From Phallusia mammillata (Eukaryota; Chordata; Ascidiacea; Phlebobranchia; Ascidiidae), in contig QLIY01000427.1 of assembly GCA_003260075.1 (NCBI GenBank), positions 1 to 64,000 of the forward strand: a stretch of DNA of 64,000 nucleotides, read 5' to 3'. The notes beneath the pieces are model-generated. The model had not been told where the DNA came from and searched no databases. It saw nothing but the letters and a program-made list of their open reading frames with translations. Positions 1 through 9,083 of the stretch are shown in pieces; the stretch's first letter is position 1, and each line of letters opens with the position of its first letter. The position numbers and the translations under genes are program-made.

Positions 1-178
1 GGTCAAAAAATCGAAGAAAAATCCGGTTTTCGGTGGGTTTTCGCGGGAATATTCCAGTTTCAAACCGGTTATGACCGGTTTCTGCCTCTTGCCGAACCTC
101 CAAAGCGGTTCAAACCGGTTTTCAAATCGAAAATTTTGTCCTGATTTTTGAAAAAAACCTGAGGCTATAGCCTTTCCA

Positions 179-188
179 CCCCCCCCCC
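179..188. other. C10 gap placeholder with duplicated flanks
   Basis: Ten C. The sequence before it (about 113-178) and after it (189-252) both read CCGGTTTTCAAATCGAAAAT onward with minor differences. Probable scaffold gap between overlapping, unmerged ends. Confidence 0.75.
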
Positions 189-550
189 AACCGGTTTTCA
201 AATCGAAAATTTTGTCCTGATTTTTGAAAAAAACCTAAGGTTATAGCCGTTCCGTTTTTTCGATTTTGGGGGAGTCAAAAAATCGAAGAAAAGTCCGGTT
301 TTCGGTGGGTTTTCGTGGGAATGTTCCAGTTTCATACCGGTTATGACCGGTTTCTGCCTCTTGCCAAACCTCCAAACCGGTTCAAACCAGTTTTCAAAAT
401 CGAAAATTTTGTCCCGATTTTTGAAAAACCCTAAGACTATATCCGTTCTGTTTTTCGATTTTTGGTGGCAAACCGGTTGAAACCGTTTTTTTTTCTAAAT
501 CGAAAATAGGACCCGATTTTTGAAAAACCCTAAGGCTATTCCCTTTCCGT

Positions 551-864
551 TTTTTCGATGTTTGGTGGTAAAAAATCAATGAATACTCCGGTTTCGGTGG
601 GTTTTCGCGGGAATATTCCAGATTTTAACCGGTTGTGACCGGTTTCTGCCTCTTGCCGAACCTCCAAACCGGCTTGAACCGATTTTCAAAATCGAAAATT
701 TGGACTCCATTTTTTGTCAAAACCCTAAGGCTATTCCGTTTTTTCGATGTTTGGTGGTAAAAAATCAATGAATACTCCGGTTTCGGTGGGTTTTCGCGGG
801 AATATTCCAGATTTTAACCGGTTGTGACCGGTTTCTGCCTCTTGCCGAACCTCCAAACCGGTTC
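551..864 (+). repeat. 124-bp direct repeat inside the satellite
   Basis: The segment at 551-674 reappears at 741-864 with almost no change (190-bp offset), from TTTTTCGATGTTTGGTGGTA through CGAACCTCCAAACCGG. This pair is far more alike than other copies in the block, pointing to a recent unit duplication or gene conversion. Confidence 0.8.
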
Positions 865-945
865 AAACCGGTTTGGAGGTTCGGCAAGAGGCAGAAACCG
901 GTCATAACTGGTTTGAAACTGGAATATTGCCGCGAAAACCCATCG
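790..945. repeat. Near-perfect inverted repeat at the satellite switch point
   Basis: The sequence from GGAATATTCCAG near 800 to about 862 is mirrored on the other strand from about 865 to CTGGAATATT near 935. The centre reads AACCGGTTCAAACCGGTT with almost no spacer. Arms of some 60 bp match with few differences and continue more loosely into both flanking arrays, so the whole block can fold into a long hairpin. Confidence 0.8.
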
Positions 946-2009
946 AAAACCGGACTTTTTTTCGATTTTTTGGACTCTCAAAAATCGAAAAAACGGAATA
1001 GCCTTAGGGTTTTGACAAAAAATGGAGTCCAAATTTTCGATTTTGAAAATCGGTTCAAACCGGTTTGGAGGTTCGGGAGGAAAGAGAAACCGGTCACAAG
1101 CGGTTTAAAACTGGGATATTCAAGCGAAAACCCACCGAAAACCGTTTTTTTTCTTTGATTTTTTGTCCACCCAAAAATCGAAAAAAACGGAAAGGCTATA
1201 GCATTAGTGTTTTTCAAAAATCGAAAAAAATCGAAAAAACGAAAAGGACATTAGCGTTTTTCAAAAATCGGGTCAAAATTTTTGGATTTTGAATACCGGT
1301 TCAAACCGATTTAGAGGTTCGGCAAGAGGCAGAAACCGGCCATAACCGGTTGGAAACTGGAATATTCTCGCGAAAACCCACCGAAAACCCGATTTTTCAT
1401 CGATTTTTTGACTCACCCAAAATCGAAAAAACGAAAAGGCCATTAGAGTTTTTCAAAAATCGGGTCCAAGTTTTCGATTTTGAAATCGGTTCAAAGCGGT
1501 TTGGAGGTTCGGCAAGAGGCTGAAACCGGTCATAAGCGGTTTGAAACTGGTATATTCCAGCGAAAACCTACCGAAAACCGGATTTTTCTTCGACTTTTCG
1601 ACATCCAAAAATCGAAAAAACGGAAAGGCCATAGCCTTAGGGTTTTTCAAAAATCGGATACTATTTTCGATTTAGAAAAAAACGGTTTAAACCGGTTTGC
1701 CACCAAAAATCGAAAAACGTAACGGCTATAGCCTTAGGGTTTTTTCAAAAATCGGGATAAAATTTTCGATTTTGGAAACCGGTTTTAACCGGTTTGGAGG
1801 TTTGGCAAGAGGCAGAAACCGGTCATGACCGGTTTGAAACTGGAATATTTCCGCGAAAACCCACCGGAAACCGGATTTTCCATCGATTTTTTGACGCCAC
1901 AAAAATTGAAAAAAACGGAGTTTGGAGGCTCGGCAAGAGGCAGAAACCGGTCATAACCGGTTTGAAACTGGAATATTGCCGCAACAAGCCACCTAAACCG
2001 GATTATTCA

Positions 2010-2035
2010 CCCCCCCCCCCCCCCCCCCCCCCCCC
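2010..2035. other. 26-base C run, probable gap
   Basis: The run interrupts a satellite unit. The orientation of the unit changes across it, so the apparent flip at 2037 may be a misjoin rather than real structure. Confidence 0.65.
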
Positions 2036-2370
2036 AGTTATGACCGGTTTCTGCCTCTTTCCGAACCTCCAAACCAGTTTAAACCGTTTTTCAAAATCGA
2101 AAATTTGGACCCGATTTTTGAAAAAAACCTAAGCCTATATAGGGGAGAAACCGGTAGGGGGAGAAACCGGCCAAAACCAGTATGAAACTACAATGACCGG
2201 CGAACGCCCACCGAAACCGGATTTTCCATCGATTTTTTGATATCCGAAACCCGAATGAGTTGAAGTCGGGTCGCAATTGTGTTTTTCTTATTCAGGGTTA
2301 AACAGGTTTAGAGTTTCGGTAAGAGCGAGAAGCCGGCCAAACCAGTTTGAAACTGGAATTATTCAAAATT

Positions 2371-2602
2371 GTCGGTTTCGATCGGGCCCAAATCTATTAA
2401 TCAGACCTATCAGAACTCACATAACTGTTTTTGTCCCAATTTCGGTTTCCCCCCCCCCGTCGGTTTCGATCGGGCCCAAATCTATTAATCAGACCTATCA
2501 GAACTCTAGAATTATTTCAGCCATATTTTTTATTGTTTTTTCGGAATTTACAGAACATATCGAGTTTCATTCACATAACTGTTTTTGTCCCAATTTCGGT
2601 TC
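2371..2602. repeat. Duplicated flanks around C10 at 2449-2458
   Basis: GTCGGTTTCGATCGGGCCCA starts at 2371 and again at 2459, and ACATAACTGTTTTTGTCCCA occurs near 2419 and 2574. The left copy lacks about 70 bp present in the right copy. The layout fits two diverged alleles joined end to end around a gap. Confidence 0.75.
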
Positions 2603-3443
2603 GAGTTGAAGATTCGTTCGGAGGAAGACACTATTTGTAACTTGAATACTATACAACGTGTGTTTGAGAAATGTAGCCTTAAAACTGTTTAAAACATTTA
2701 TTTCACAACCTGACCCTTAAGATCTGACAACAATTTCTGATGTAAAACACTTTTAATTTTATAAACGTGAAAAGAAAAAAAACTTTGAGAATGTTCGTGC
2801 TGGTAGGATCAGCAGAACAAAAATGTCGCTAAAAACAAAAGTTGCGCGAAATGGTGAAGTATAAAAACGAAAACTTTTAATATTTCACTTAACGCGTAAT
2901 ATACTTACGGCGGTAAGTAGCAAAACAATAATTAAGTTGGGAGATTATGAAATATTCGCACAATTGCTTTTGTGTTAAGGTTGTTTTGTTTTGTTTTAAG
3001 TATTTCAGCTACTCAACGCAAGCAATACGGTAAAAAATGTGAAAAAAAACAAACAAACAAAATATGAAGGTGAGTAATGAAAAAAAAACACGTGAAGTGT
3101 GATAAGCATTGGTGTGACGTGCGGCAGTGGGGAGATTTTCATGCATGTCGTGTTATGTCCGTTGCGCATTGGAACGTGAAAAGAAGCAAAGTCATGTGAG
3201 AAGGTGATAGCGGGTAGATTTGCAACCATCCGCATGTTGCGTTACTGTTACAAAACGCTCAACGTCGATGTGCCAGAGTAATAAATAAGTGCTTGTGAGC
3301 GCCGCCTTCCGGATGCGATTGTAAACCTTGTTTGTCGCGCGGGGGCGCTGGTGGGTCGTATAATCGTGCGGTCATGCTTCATGAGGTAGATTCCTGGGTT
3401 TGTACAAAACGCGCGCGCGCTGAGTGTCGCGTCTCTCGGTCAG
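2603..3443. other. 3' flank of the Wnt gene, no gene seen
   Basis: AT-rich sequence with short TTTTG and AAAC microsatellites near 2983 and 3047. Read on the minus strand, candidate polyadenylation hexamers are ATTAAA at 2880-2875 and AATAAA at 2702-2697, which would give a 3' UTR of roughly 700-900 bases. This estimate spans a gap and is weak. Confidence 0.4.

Positions 3444-3519
<76 letters not shown>
3444..3519. other. 76-base C run, probable scaffold gap
   Basis: An uninterrupted run of 76 C, 77 bp beyond the Wnt stop codon, in the 3' UTR. The poly-proline and poly-glycine frames across it are artefacts. The true length of the missing sequence is unknown. Confidence 0.8.
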
Positions 3520-3523
<4 letters not shown>

Positions 3524-3596
3524 GCCCGCCATTCACGATGTCGCATCGTTCTTCTTAGCAGCAGCAGCAGAAGAATTGTTCGGTTGCGACGCCGTA

Positions 3597-4064
3597 TCAC
3601 TTGCAGACGTAGCGCTTGACATTGCTCGGGCACTGGTCACATATTACTGTGCAGCACCACTGGAATCGACAGTTACACTTCTCCACGATCTGTTTGTGCA
3701 CAACGCGGTAGCCGCGACCGCAACACATTAAACCACAGCCGTCGGGACCGTTGGAGTCGACGTTGCACTCGCGTCCTTTAGTGCCCTTTACGCCGGTGCG
3801 TCTGTTCTTCACACAGTAGTCAGGAGACGATTCGAGGTATACCAGGCTTGTGGGGGTGATGACATCGCTGCGTTTTCGTGGTGTAAAGTCGAGTTGACGG
3901 CGGCCGCGCTTCTTGGCTACTACTTCGATGGCGCTGTTGTATTTGCTCTTCAGTTTGTTGCCGATCTCCCGGAAGCCAGAGAGTTTCATCCAGCATGTTC
4001 GCACGTTACATGATCCCGATACTCCGTGACATTTGCAGGTTGGTTCACTGGAACGCACAGCAAC
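3597..4064 (-). CDS. Wnt5: Wnt5-like ligand, terminal coding exon
   Basis: This is the last coding exon of a secreted Wnt glycoprotein, a ligand for Frizzled and ROR-type receptors. It encodes 155 residues and then a TGA stop at 3599-3597. Seen directly: it opens with VAVRSSEPTCKCHGVSGSC. That segment holds the serine (codon at 4019-4017) that Wnts acylate with palmitoleate for secretion and Frizzled binding. Then come RTCW, SPDYCVKN, DGCGLMCCGRGY and the C-terminal cysteine knuckle CRFQWCC, ending YVCK. There are 16 cysteines, at the family spacing. The acceptor is TTTTTTTCAAG|GTTG at 4066-4065, and the frame enters at phase 0, continuing NNEAGRL from the previous exon. Odd points: the usual CSLKTCW of Wnt5 reads CNVRTCW, and the linker before TSLVYLESS is basic (KKRGRR), so this end is more diverged than the N-terminal half. 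The 3' UTR runs into a C-run gap at 3444-3519. Confidence 0.96.
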   Translation of the reverse strand, partial: VAVRSSEPTCKCHGVSGSCNVRTCWMKLSGFREIGNKLKSKYNSAIEVVAKKRGRRQLDFTPRKRSDVITPTSLVYLESSPDYCVKNRRTGVKGTKGRECNVDSNGPDGCGLMCCGRGYRVVHKQIVEKCNCRFQWCCTVICDQCPSNVKRYVCK

Positions 4065-5691
4065 CTTGAAAAAAAAATAAACATGTTTAAACATTCTGTA
4101 TTTACGCTTATGAAATTTTGCAAATGAGGAAAAACAAAACGATTGTCTCTCCGAAGGGAGGTCTCTCGATAAACAATGGTATACTCCAAGGGCGAAGTCA
4201 CAAACAGTTCGCATCTTGACTAAAGTTTGCTTACGTAGCTATTAAATCTCTCACTGCTCAGATTTGTTTATCAGATTTCCACGATTAATGATTAAAGTGC
4301 GTTTCACGACTAGGAGGTTTTTCAAGTAAAATCTGCTGAGCCTCCATGACATGTTTTTGCGCTTGACAGGAAAACGAGGTCGAAATCGCGATGGAGGAAA
4401 CTCTTAAAAGCATCGGAACACGAGAAATCGGCAAACATTTGGATCCGATACCGCTACGTTTGATCGTATCTTTCCTGTGCAGGCCACAGTCACACTGCGG
4501 CCATTGTTGATGCAACACAATTCGACATTAACGAAGATCCGTATCGTGTCGTCAGGACTTCAGACACTGCGTCTATCGATTATCGCGATATCTGGCAGTT
4601 CGCCAACGTCAGCATGCAACGTCGCCGGATTTACCGAAATGATGTCATCGTTTTCAATACACACGTCACTTGGGCAGGCGCAGTATGACTTGACACAAAT
4701 AAATAAAACTTGGCAAAATTGCCACACGAGCGTTGAATGAAAGTTGTCGTTTTGTCCTTTGCGATAATCGATCAATAGCGATGTCGTAAAAATGTTTCCA
4801 TTGCCGGGCGTTATCCCAACTGGCCCTTTGGCCTGTTGTAAAACAACAAGCGCTTATCAATGACTTTTGTTCGATATTGAATTCGAGTTGATGAGGGTTC
4901 GATTTGCTTTTTGGATCGATATATAACGGGAGGGGCTTAAACCGAGCCGAAGGGTCGATTTCTTATTTAATGAAACAACGTTCGCTCTTGTTGTTTTACA
5001 ACAGGCCAAAGGGTCAGGTGGGATAACGCCCGACAAAGGTCACTGCAATGCGTCTTTATTTCATCTCTCTCCGAGAAAAAGTAGGCGGTCCTTATCGTAA
5101 AACCAGTGGCCGTTATGTTTCAATCTGTGCAAATCTTTTGAGCGAATTTGACTAATGTCTTCGGTGTTTATGAAAGTTACGCGCCCAGATTTCTTGAAAG
5201 CTGGCGTTTCCGAATTTATTGAAACAAGGCGATGGCGTTTGCAGATAAAAATCTGCCCGCTGAGGAGATTTTTGAAAATTTCCTCCTGGACAAGGGACTA
5301 ATTGTTCTGGCCAACTTTTCAAGTTTCGGAATCGGACGGGGTCTACAAAACTGATTCTTATCACAACAAAGAGAAGGTGCCACTGCGACTGACCGTGTCA
5401 TTGTAGTAGTGATTTTACCTTTCCTATGCATTACGACATTGGAAAACGGTGAACGTGACTGAGATCCTATTGACGTAAGTTTTAAACCACAGTACGATAA
5501 TTAAGATCGTTGATTTGATTATGATAAAACGCAAAGTGCTAGATTCCTATTACAACCTTACACACATGAGAAACTCGTTATCCCACCCAAGGACACGACA
5601 ATTATCGAACAAGAAATAGGGAGAAATGAATAGCGGTGATGCAGCAGCTTTTGTCGCATAATTATGCAATGCAACTTCGAGGGTAACTTAC
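4065..5691 (-). other. Wnt intron 4 (1627 bp)
   Basis: Lies between the GTAAGT donor of exon 4 and the TTTTTTTCAAG acceptor of the terminal exon. It contains the inverted-repeat element at 4801-5036. I see no conserved coding segment in it. Confidence 0.9.
4801..5036. mobile_element. MITE-like inverted-repeat element in the last Wnt intron
   Basis: The left end (4801-4852) starts TTGCCGGGCGTTATCCCAAC and continues GGCCCTTTGGCCTGTTGTAA. The right end (4983-5036), read on the other strand, starts TTGTCGGGCGTTATCCCACC and continues the same way. The terminal inverted repeats are about 52 bp with a few mismatches and enclose about 130 bp that is non-coding. This is the form of a non-autonomous DNA transposon. 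I could not find a convincing target-site duplication, so superfamily and exact ends are open. Confidence 0.7.
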
Positions 5692-5844
5692 CAATCGTCC
5701 TGCTTCATTGTTGCGAAGATTCATCTCCTTGCGGGCCTTGTGCTTTGATTTGTTGGATGGGTTTGTATCTCTCTCGCGGGCGTCGATAAATTCTTTTGCA
5801 AAGCCGTAAGCGTAGTCGGTATCGTCGCCACAACCGCCCCAATT
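5692..5844 (-). CDS. Wnt5: Wnt5-like ligand, internal coding exon 4
   Basis: This 153-base exon encodes exactly 51 residues and is phase 0 at both ends. It starts [19 protein letters not shown] and ends [17 protein letters not shown], the [12 protein letters not shown] helix and the MNLxNNEAGR motif are hallmarks of the Wnt N-terminal domain, and this spelling is closest to Wnt5 (family knowledge). The acceptor is CATACAG at 5846-5845 and the donor is GTAAGT starting at 5691. The upstream intron is only 89 bp (5845-5933). The preceding exon ends in TGG, so the join reads W-N-W-G-G-C, matching the W-x-WGGC spacing of Wnt5 proteins. The downstream intron is 1627 bp and contains an inverted-repeat element. 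Confidence 0.96.
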
Positions 5845-5933
5845 CTGTATGACAAAAAAACGAAGTTTATTTTTCGATCCACAAGCTTCGGATTTAACCT
5901 TCAGAAGTGAGTAGCTGAGTTTAAATTCCTTAC
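5845..5933 (-). other. Wnt intron 3 (89 bp)
   Basis: Short intron bounded by donor GTAAGG and acceptor TTTTTTTGTCATACAG, between the W and N codons before WGGCGD. It shows that this genome uses compact introns beside kilobase ones. Confidence 0.93.
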
Positions 5934-6073
5934 CCAACTACTGCTGATTCCCTGTGGCCTTGGTGCTCTGCTGCATCCGCATTCCTGCAAGAGTCCGTTC
6001 TTACATGCTTGAGCAACGGATACGACAACTCCTGCTGCTGCTACGGCGTAGGTGAAAGCTGTTTCTTTGCTGC
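5934..6073 (-). CDS. Wnt5: Wnt5-like ligand, internal coding exon 3
   Basis: This 140-base exon enters at phase 1 (its first two bases, GC, finish a glycine codon) and leaves at phase 0 after TGG. It encodes [17 protein letters not shown], then a segment with QACKNG and [12 protein letters not shown], ending SSSW. The run [18 protein letters not shown] followed by CGCSRAxRP is the Wnt5 version of a core Wnt helix and carries three conserved cysteines. It has no start codon, so it is missed by searches that need an ATG. The acceptor is TCAACAG at 6075-6074 and the donor is GTAAGG at 5933. A 2771-bp intron separates it from exon 2. Confidence 0.95.
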
Positions 6074-8844
6074 CTGTTGATTACAAAACAATAATGGTTA
6101 AAATGTGAAGAAACGGACCATATATTGAGTAATGTATTGGTGTTTGGTTCTAACTCAGAACTCGATTTCTTAAGCCGTGGCAATGTTGTTTACGCCAGGA
6201 GGGTCTGGTGTGGCTGATGGCAATTACCGGTCGGCGAGCACTTAAGGCACAATTCTGGCGCCCCGCGAGCGCTTCGACGACAGCTGCTCGTATCACCGGA
6301 ATCCGGCGGGAAAGCAAGGCTGGAAATAACTTTCCCCAGCGCATAAGGTTTATATAAAACAGCACCGGACGGCTATTCCGGGATGGAGACTTCAAAGCCT
6401 CAGACTGTTTATGCAAGTCATACGGTGATGGGGGTAAAAGTGACTACAAAGAATGGGCGGTGCATCAAGGCGCTTGCTTTCAAAATACATTGACCCTATT
6501 TGCGCTTATCAATTCCTGCAGCACGAATCCATTTGTCTCACGTATACACTCTCCGGAAGGTTCGTCATGGCGGATTGGATGGCGGCAAAAATACGCGCTT
6601 AGGTGCGATTAGAAAGTTGTGTTGCGTGCGATCGTGAGCAGACGCTTGGTTGGCGTGAACAGATGTAAGCACTGTGTGTGGACTTGGCTGCGACCCGGCG
6701 GTCGGTCACAAACGTCCATTGGTTCGCACAGAGGCGTGAAGTTTGCAAGCAGCGGTAATGATCCTTCGCACAATAATTTTGGGACGAGTAAACTTGACTG
6801 TTGTGCCCCCCCTTTGCAAGCAATAGCGTACCATGGCATTTAGGCCAACCAAAATTGACGTTTGTCACGCGAAAATACCCAGTTACGCTATCAAATGACC
6901 CCGAATCGTCGCAATATTGAACAGGTCGATCCATCAAACCCGCTAGGACAGGTGGGATCGCGTGGATCGCGGTTCGTTTGTGAATCGGAATTTTGTAAAT
7001 TGCAATAATGTTGTGATGATTCAACCACGCGCAAACGTTCAAAGTCGCGCTTGTTTGTGGATGTTCGCGTTGAGAAAAATTGTTTTGGAAACCGATTGAC
7101 GCGCGCAACGACAAATAAACGGCCTCAACTTTAGGGTGCAGGGGTGGCGATAAATATTTGTGCAACCGCTTATGTCTTGGCGAGATTCCCTGCACTGACC
7201 CGCGAAAAAGTCACAGTTTTCCCGTGACAAACCGCGTAACCGTATGCAGGCTTGTTGGCTTTGACTTAAAGTACAGTGCTTCCGCCTCAAGAGAATTAAA
7301 ATGCCGCGCGCTTTCGGGCAGTCCCAGGGTTCAGCGACAACGCGAACCAAACGGCTGCGATGCGGCAGCGAACACCTGAGCACGGCAATAATTCGACCCC
7401 GTGACATGCATTTAGATTTGCGGGAACGCGCGAAGTTTAAGAGCGAGCATCTAAAATCGTCAACCTAGCTGTTTTGAAATCCGATCACGGCTAACGATCC
7501 CCGACCTTGTCGCTTCCTCAAGTCGACCTAATCTCTTTTGTTTCAAACGCTTTTAGGGCGATCGATGTCTTCCCCTCATCCGCCGAAAGCAGCGGTGTGT
7601 TGTTATGTCCTGCCATCACGAGCTGGAACGTCAACAACTTTCCATACGCAATTGTTAACGCTCATTCAATGGACTTGTTTGTTACTTGGGGACATTTGCG
7701 GGCTAAGGGTCAGAGAAACTACTATATGATGTAACTTTGGAAGTCTATTTTAAGACTGTTACCGATCTAAGGCAACTTTTAGTTTCGAATTGAGAGTACG
7801 TCATTCTTGCACGTTGTTTTCACTTCTAATCCCCCGTGTAGTGTTGACAGATGGCGCGGTTTTTGAAGCATACTATGTCGTACGCGCTTCCCATTTTTGT
7901 GCATCTTGAACGTGTTTTTGACGTTGAACGATGAAGTTTAGTCACTCAGCACAGTTATAGCGAGCTTCCGATGGACAACCACGCCCCCTTCGCCTATGAC
8001 TTCTTTGATTGACAGATTTAAAAAGACCGAAACCGGAGCCTTGCAGATGTGTTTTTGTCAACGCTCTATTGGTCGCTGATTTTTTTTGTACGATTAATGC
8101 TACACACGACAGATTCCCAAGCCGCTGCTAAATGGTCGCAACAAACATGCATTTGGTTTTAACTAAAAACCAAGAAGTAGTGACCTGAAACTGAGTAGTG
8201 AACGGGAGCAAATAAAATCACAGGATTCGTACATTCCAAAACGACTTGCGCACCGTTTTCGTTACTGCTCGAATTACGCACACTCCTCTGCAAGTCTGTT
8301 TATCGACAGAGATCTCGTAAATTTGTCTCGTTTTCGGGCCAGTGCTTCTCGACATGATTTCTGACCAAAAAGGTCTTCGTCAAGACAAAAACTGACCCCC
8401 GTTAGACATAGCGCTCCATTAGTCCGATTGGCTTCGACTGGCGTGCGAGGTCAAGTCTTTACGCTCAGGCGCCCACACTGTTCCAAATACGACTTTAACA
8501 TTTTTTACCCAAAACAGATCAACGAGCACGGTCGGAACGTTGTTTCACGGAGGAAATTCAATCAGCAGCGCGAATGTCTACATCTTCCAAAGTTTGCAAG
8601 CCACAAGGTCGCGCGCTTTGCATTTGCGTGGCGAATTTTCAAAGTCTGAATACGAACGAGGAACCTGCCAGTTCTCAGGGTCAGCGAGAAATCGATGCGC
8701 AAACAAACAACGATTTTGAAGATTTGCTTCAGTGTGGTTAACCTTACATTCCTGCACCGAGCAACCGTTCCGGACATCGGTAATTGAACCAAGTTATAAC
8801 TAGCAGCTGTATTTTGCATTGACGTGTTCATTTGTGAAACTTAC
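6074..8844 (-). other. Wnt intron 2 (2771 bp)
   Basis: Runs from the GTAAGT donor of exon 2 to the TCAACAG acceptor of exon 3. Moderately GC-rich around 6180-6400 and 7150-7400. The reading frames of up to 198 codons here have no recognisable motif, and I treat them as chance. No repeat structure noticed. Confidence 0.85.
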
Positions 8845-9083
8845 CTATTTTTAACACTTTTCCAAACACAGTGATATCATTGACTGCTGTCGAGCAGTTC
8901 CATCGGTTGAGTCGGAATTGATATTTGCATTCTTTGATGCCGTTCTCGGCTCCGTCTTTCACGTACTTCATGTGGTTGGCGTAGGTTCGACACAGCTGCC
9001 GCTGCGAATGCGAGAATCCGAGTTCGTTATCGCATTGCTCGACCGACGATGATCCGACCAACAAAGTCTTAGTTGCCAAAGAC
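8845..9083 (-). CDS. Wnt5: Wnt5-like ligand, coding exon 2
   Basis: This 239-base exon encodes 79 full codons between one base of a split codon at each end (enters in phase 2, leaves in phase 1). It reads SLATKTLLVG, then LGFSHSQRQLCRTYANHMKY, GIKECKYQFRLNRWNCS and TVFGKVLKI. The QRQLC, KECKYQFRxxRWNCS and VFGKVxxIG motifs belong to the first part of a mature Wnt. It carries four conserved cysteines and the conserved glycosylation sequon NCS. The acceptor is TTTACGCAG at 9085-9084 and the donor is GTAAGT starting at 8844. SL at the exon start falls where vertebrate Wnt5 has W-W-S-L. The signal peptide must therefore lie in another exon at higher coordinates, ending in phase 2. Confidence 0.95.

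Larger units (their letters stand above)
1..2280. repeat. Degenerate satellite-like block with internal inversion
   Basis: Copies of a unit built from AAACCGGTTTGGAGGTTCGG, GAGGCAGAAACCGGTC, a TGGAATATT...GCGAAAACCCACCG segment and blocks of AAAAATCGAAAAAACGG fill this stretch. The anchor TTTGGAGGTTCGG recurs near 870, 1065, 1309, 1499, 1792 and 1920, and its reverse complement near 94, 367, 658, 848 and 2062. Spacing is mostly about 190-290 bp, so the unit length varies by gain or loss of the CGAAAAA-rich sub-blocks. Left of about 863 the units run in one orientation and right of it in the other, with a return at 2037. All short reading frames here are products of the repeat. C-run gaps interrupt it at 179-188 and 2010-2035. 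Confidence 0.85.

Noticed and set aside
394..2132. Many short basic reading frames (61-112 codons)
   Set aside because: All are translations of the same satellite unit in different frames and strands.
3332..3633. Poly-proline and poly-glycine reading frames
   Set aside because: They exist only because of the 76-base C run, a probable gap. The same applies to frames at 37267-37621 and 48215-48453.
6599..7407. 198- and 122-codon minus frames inside Wnt intron 2
   Set aside because: No motif, mutually overlapping frames, and they lie between two confirmed exons of the same strand.
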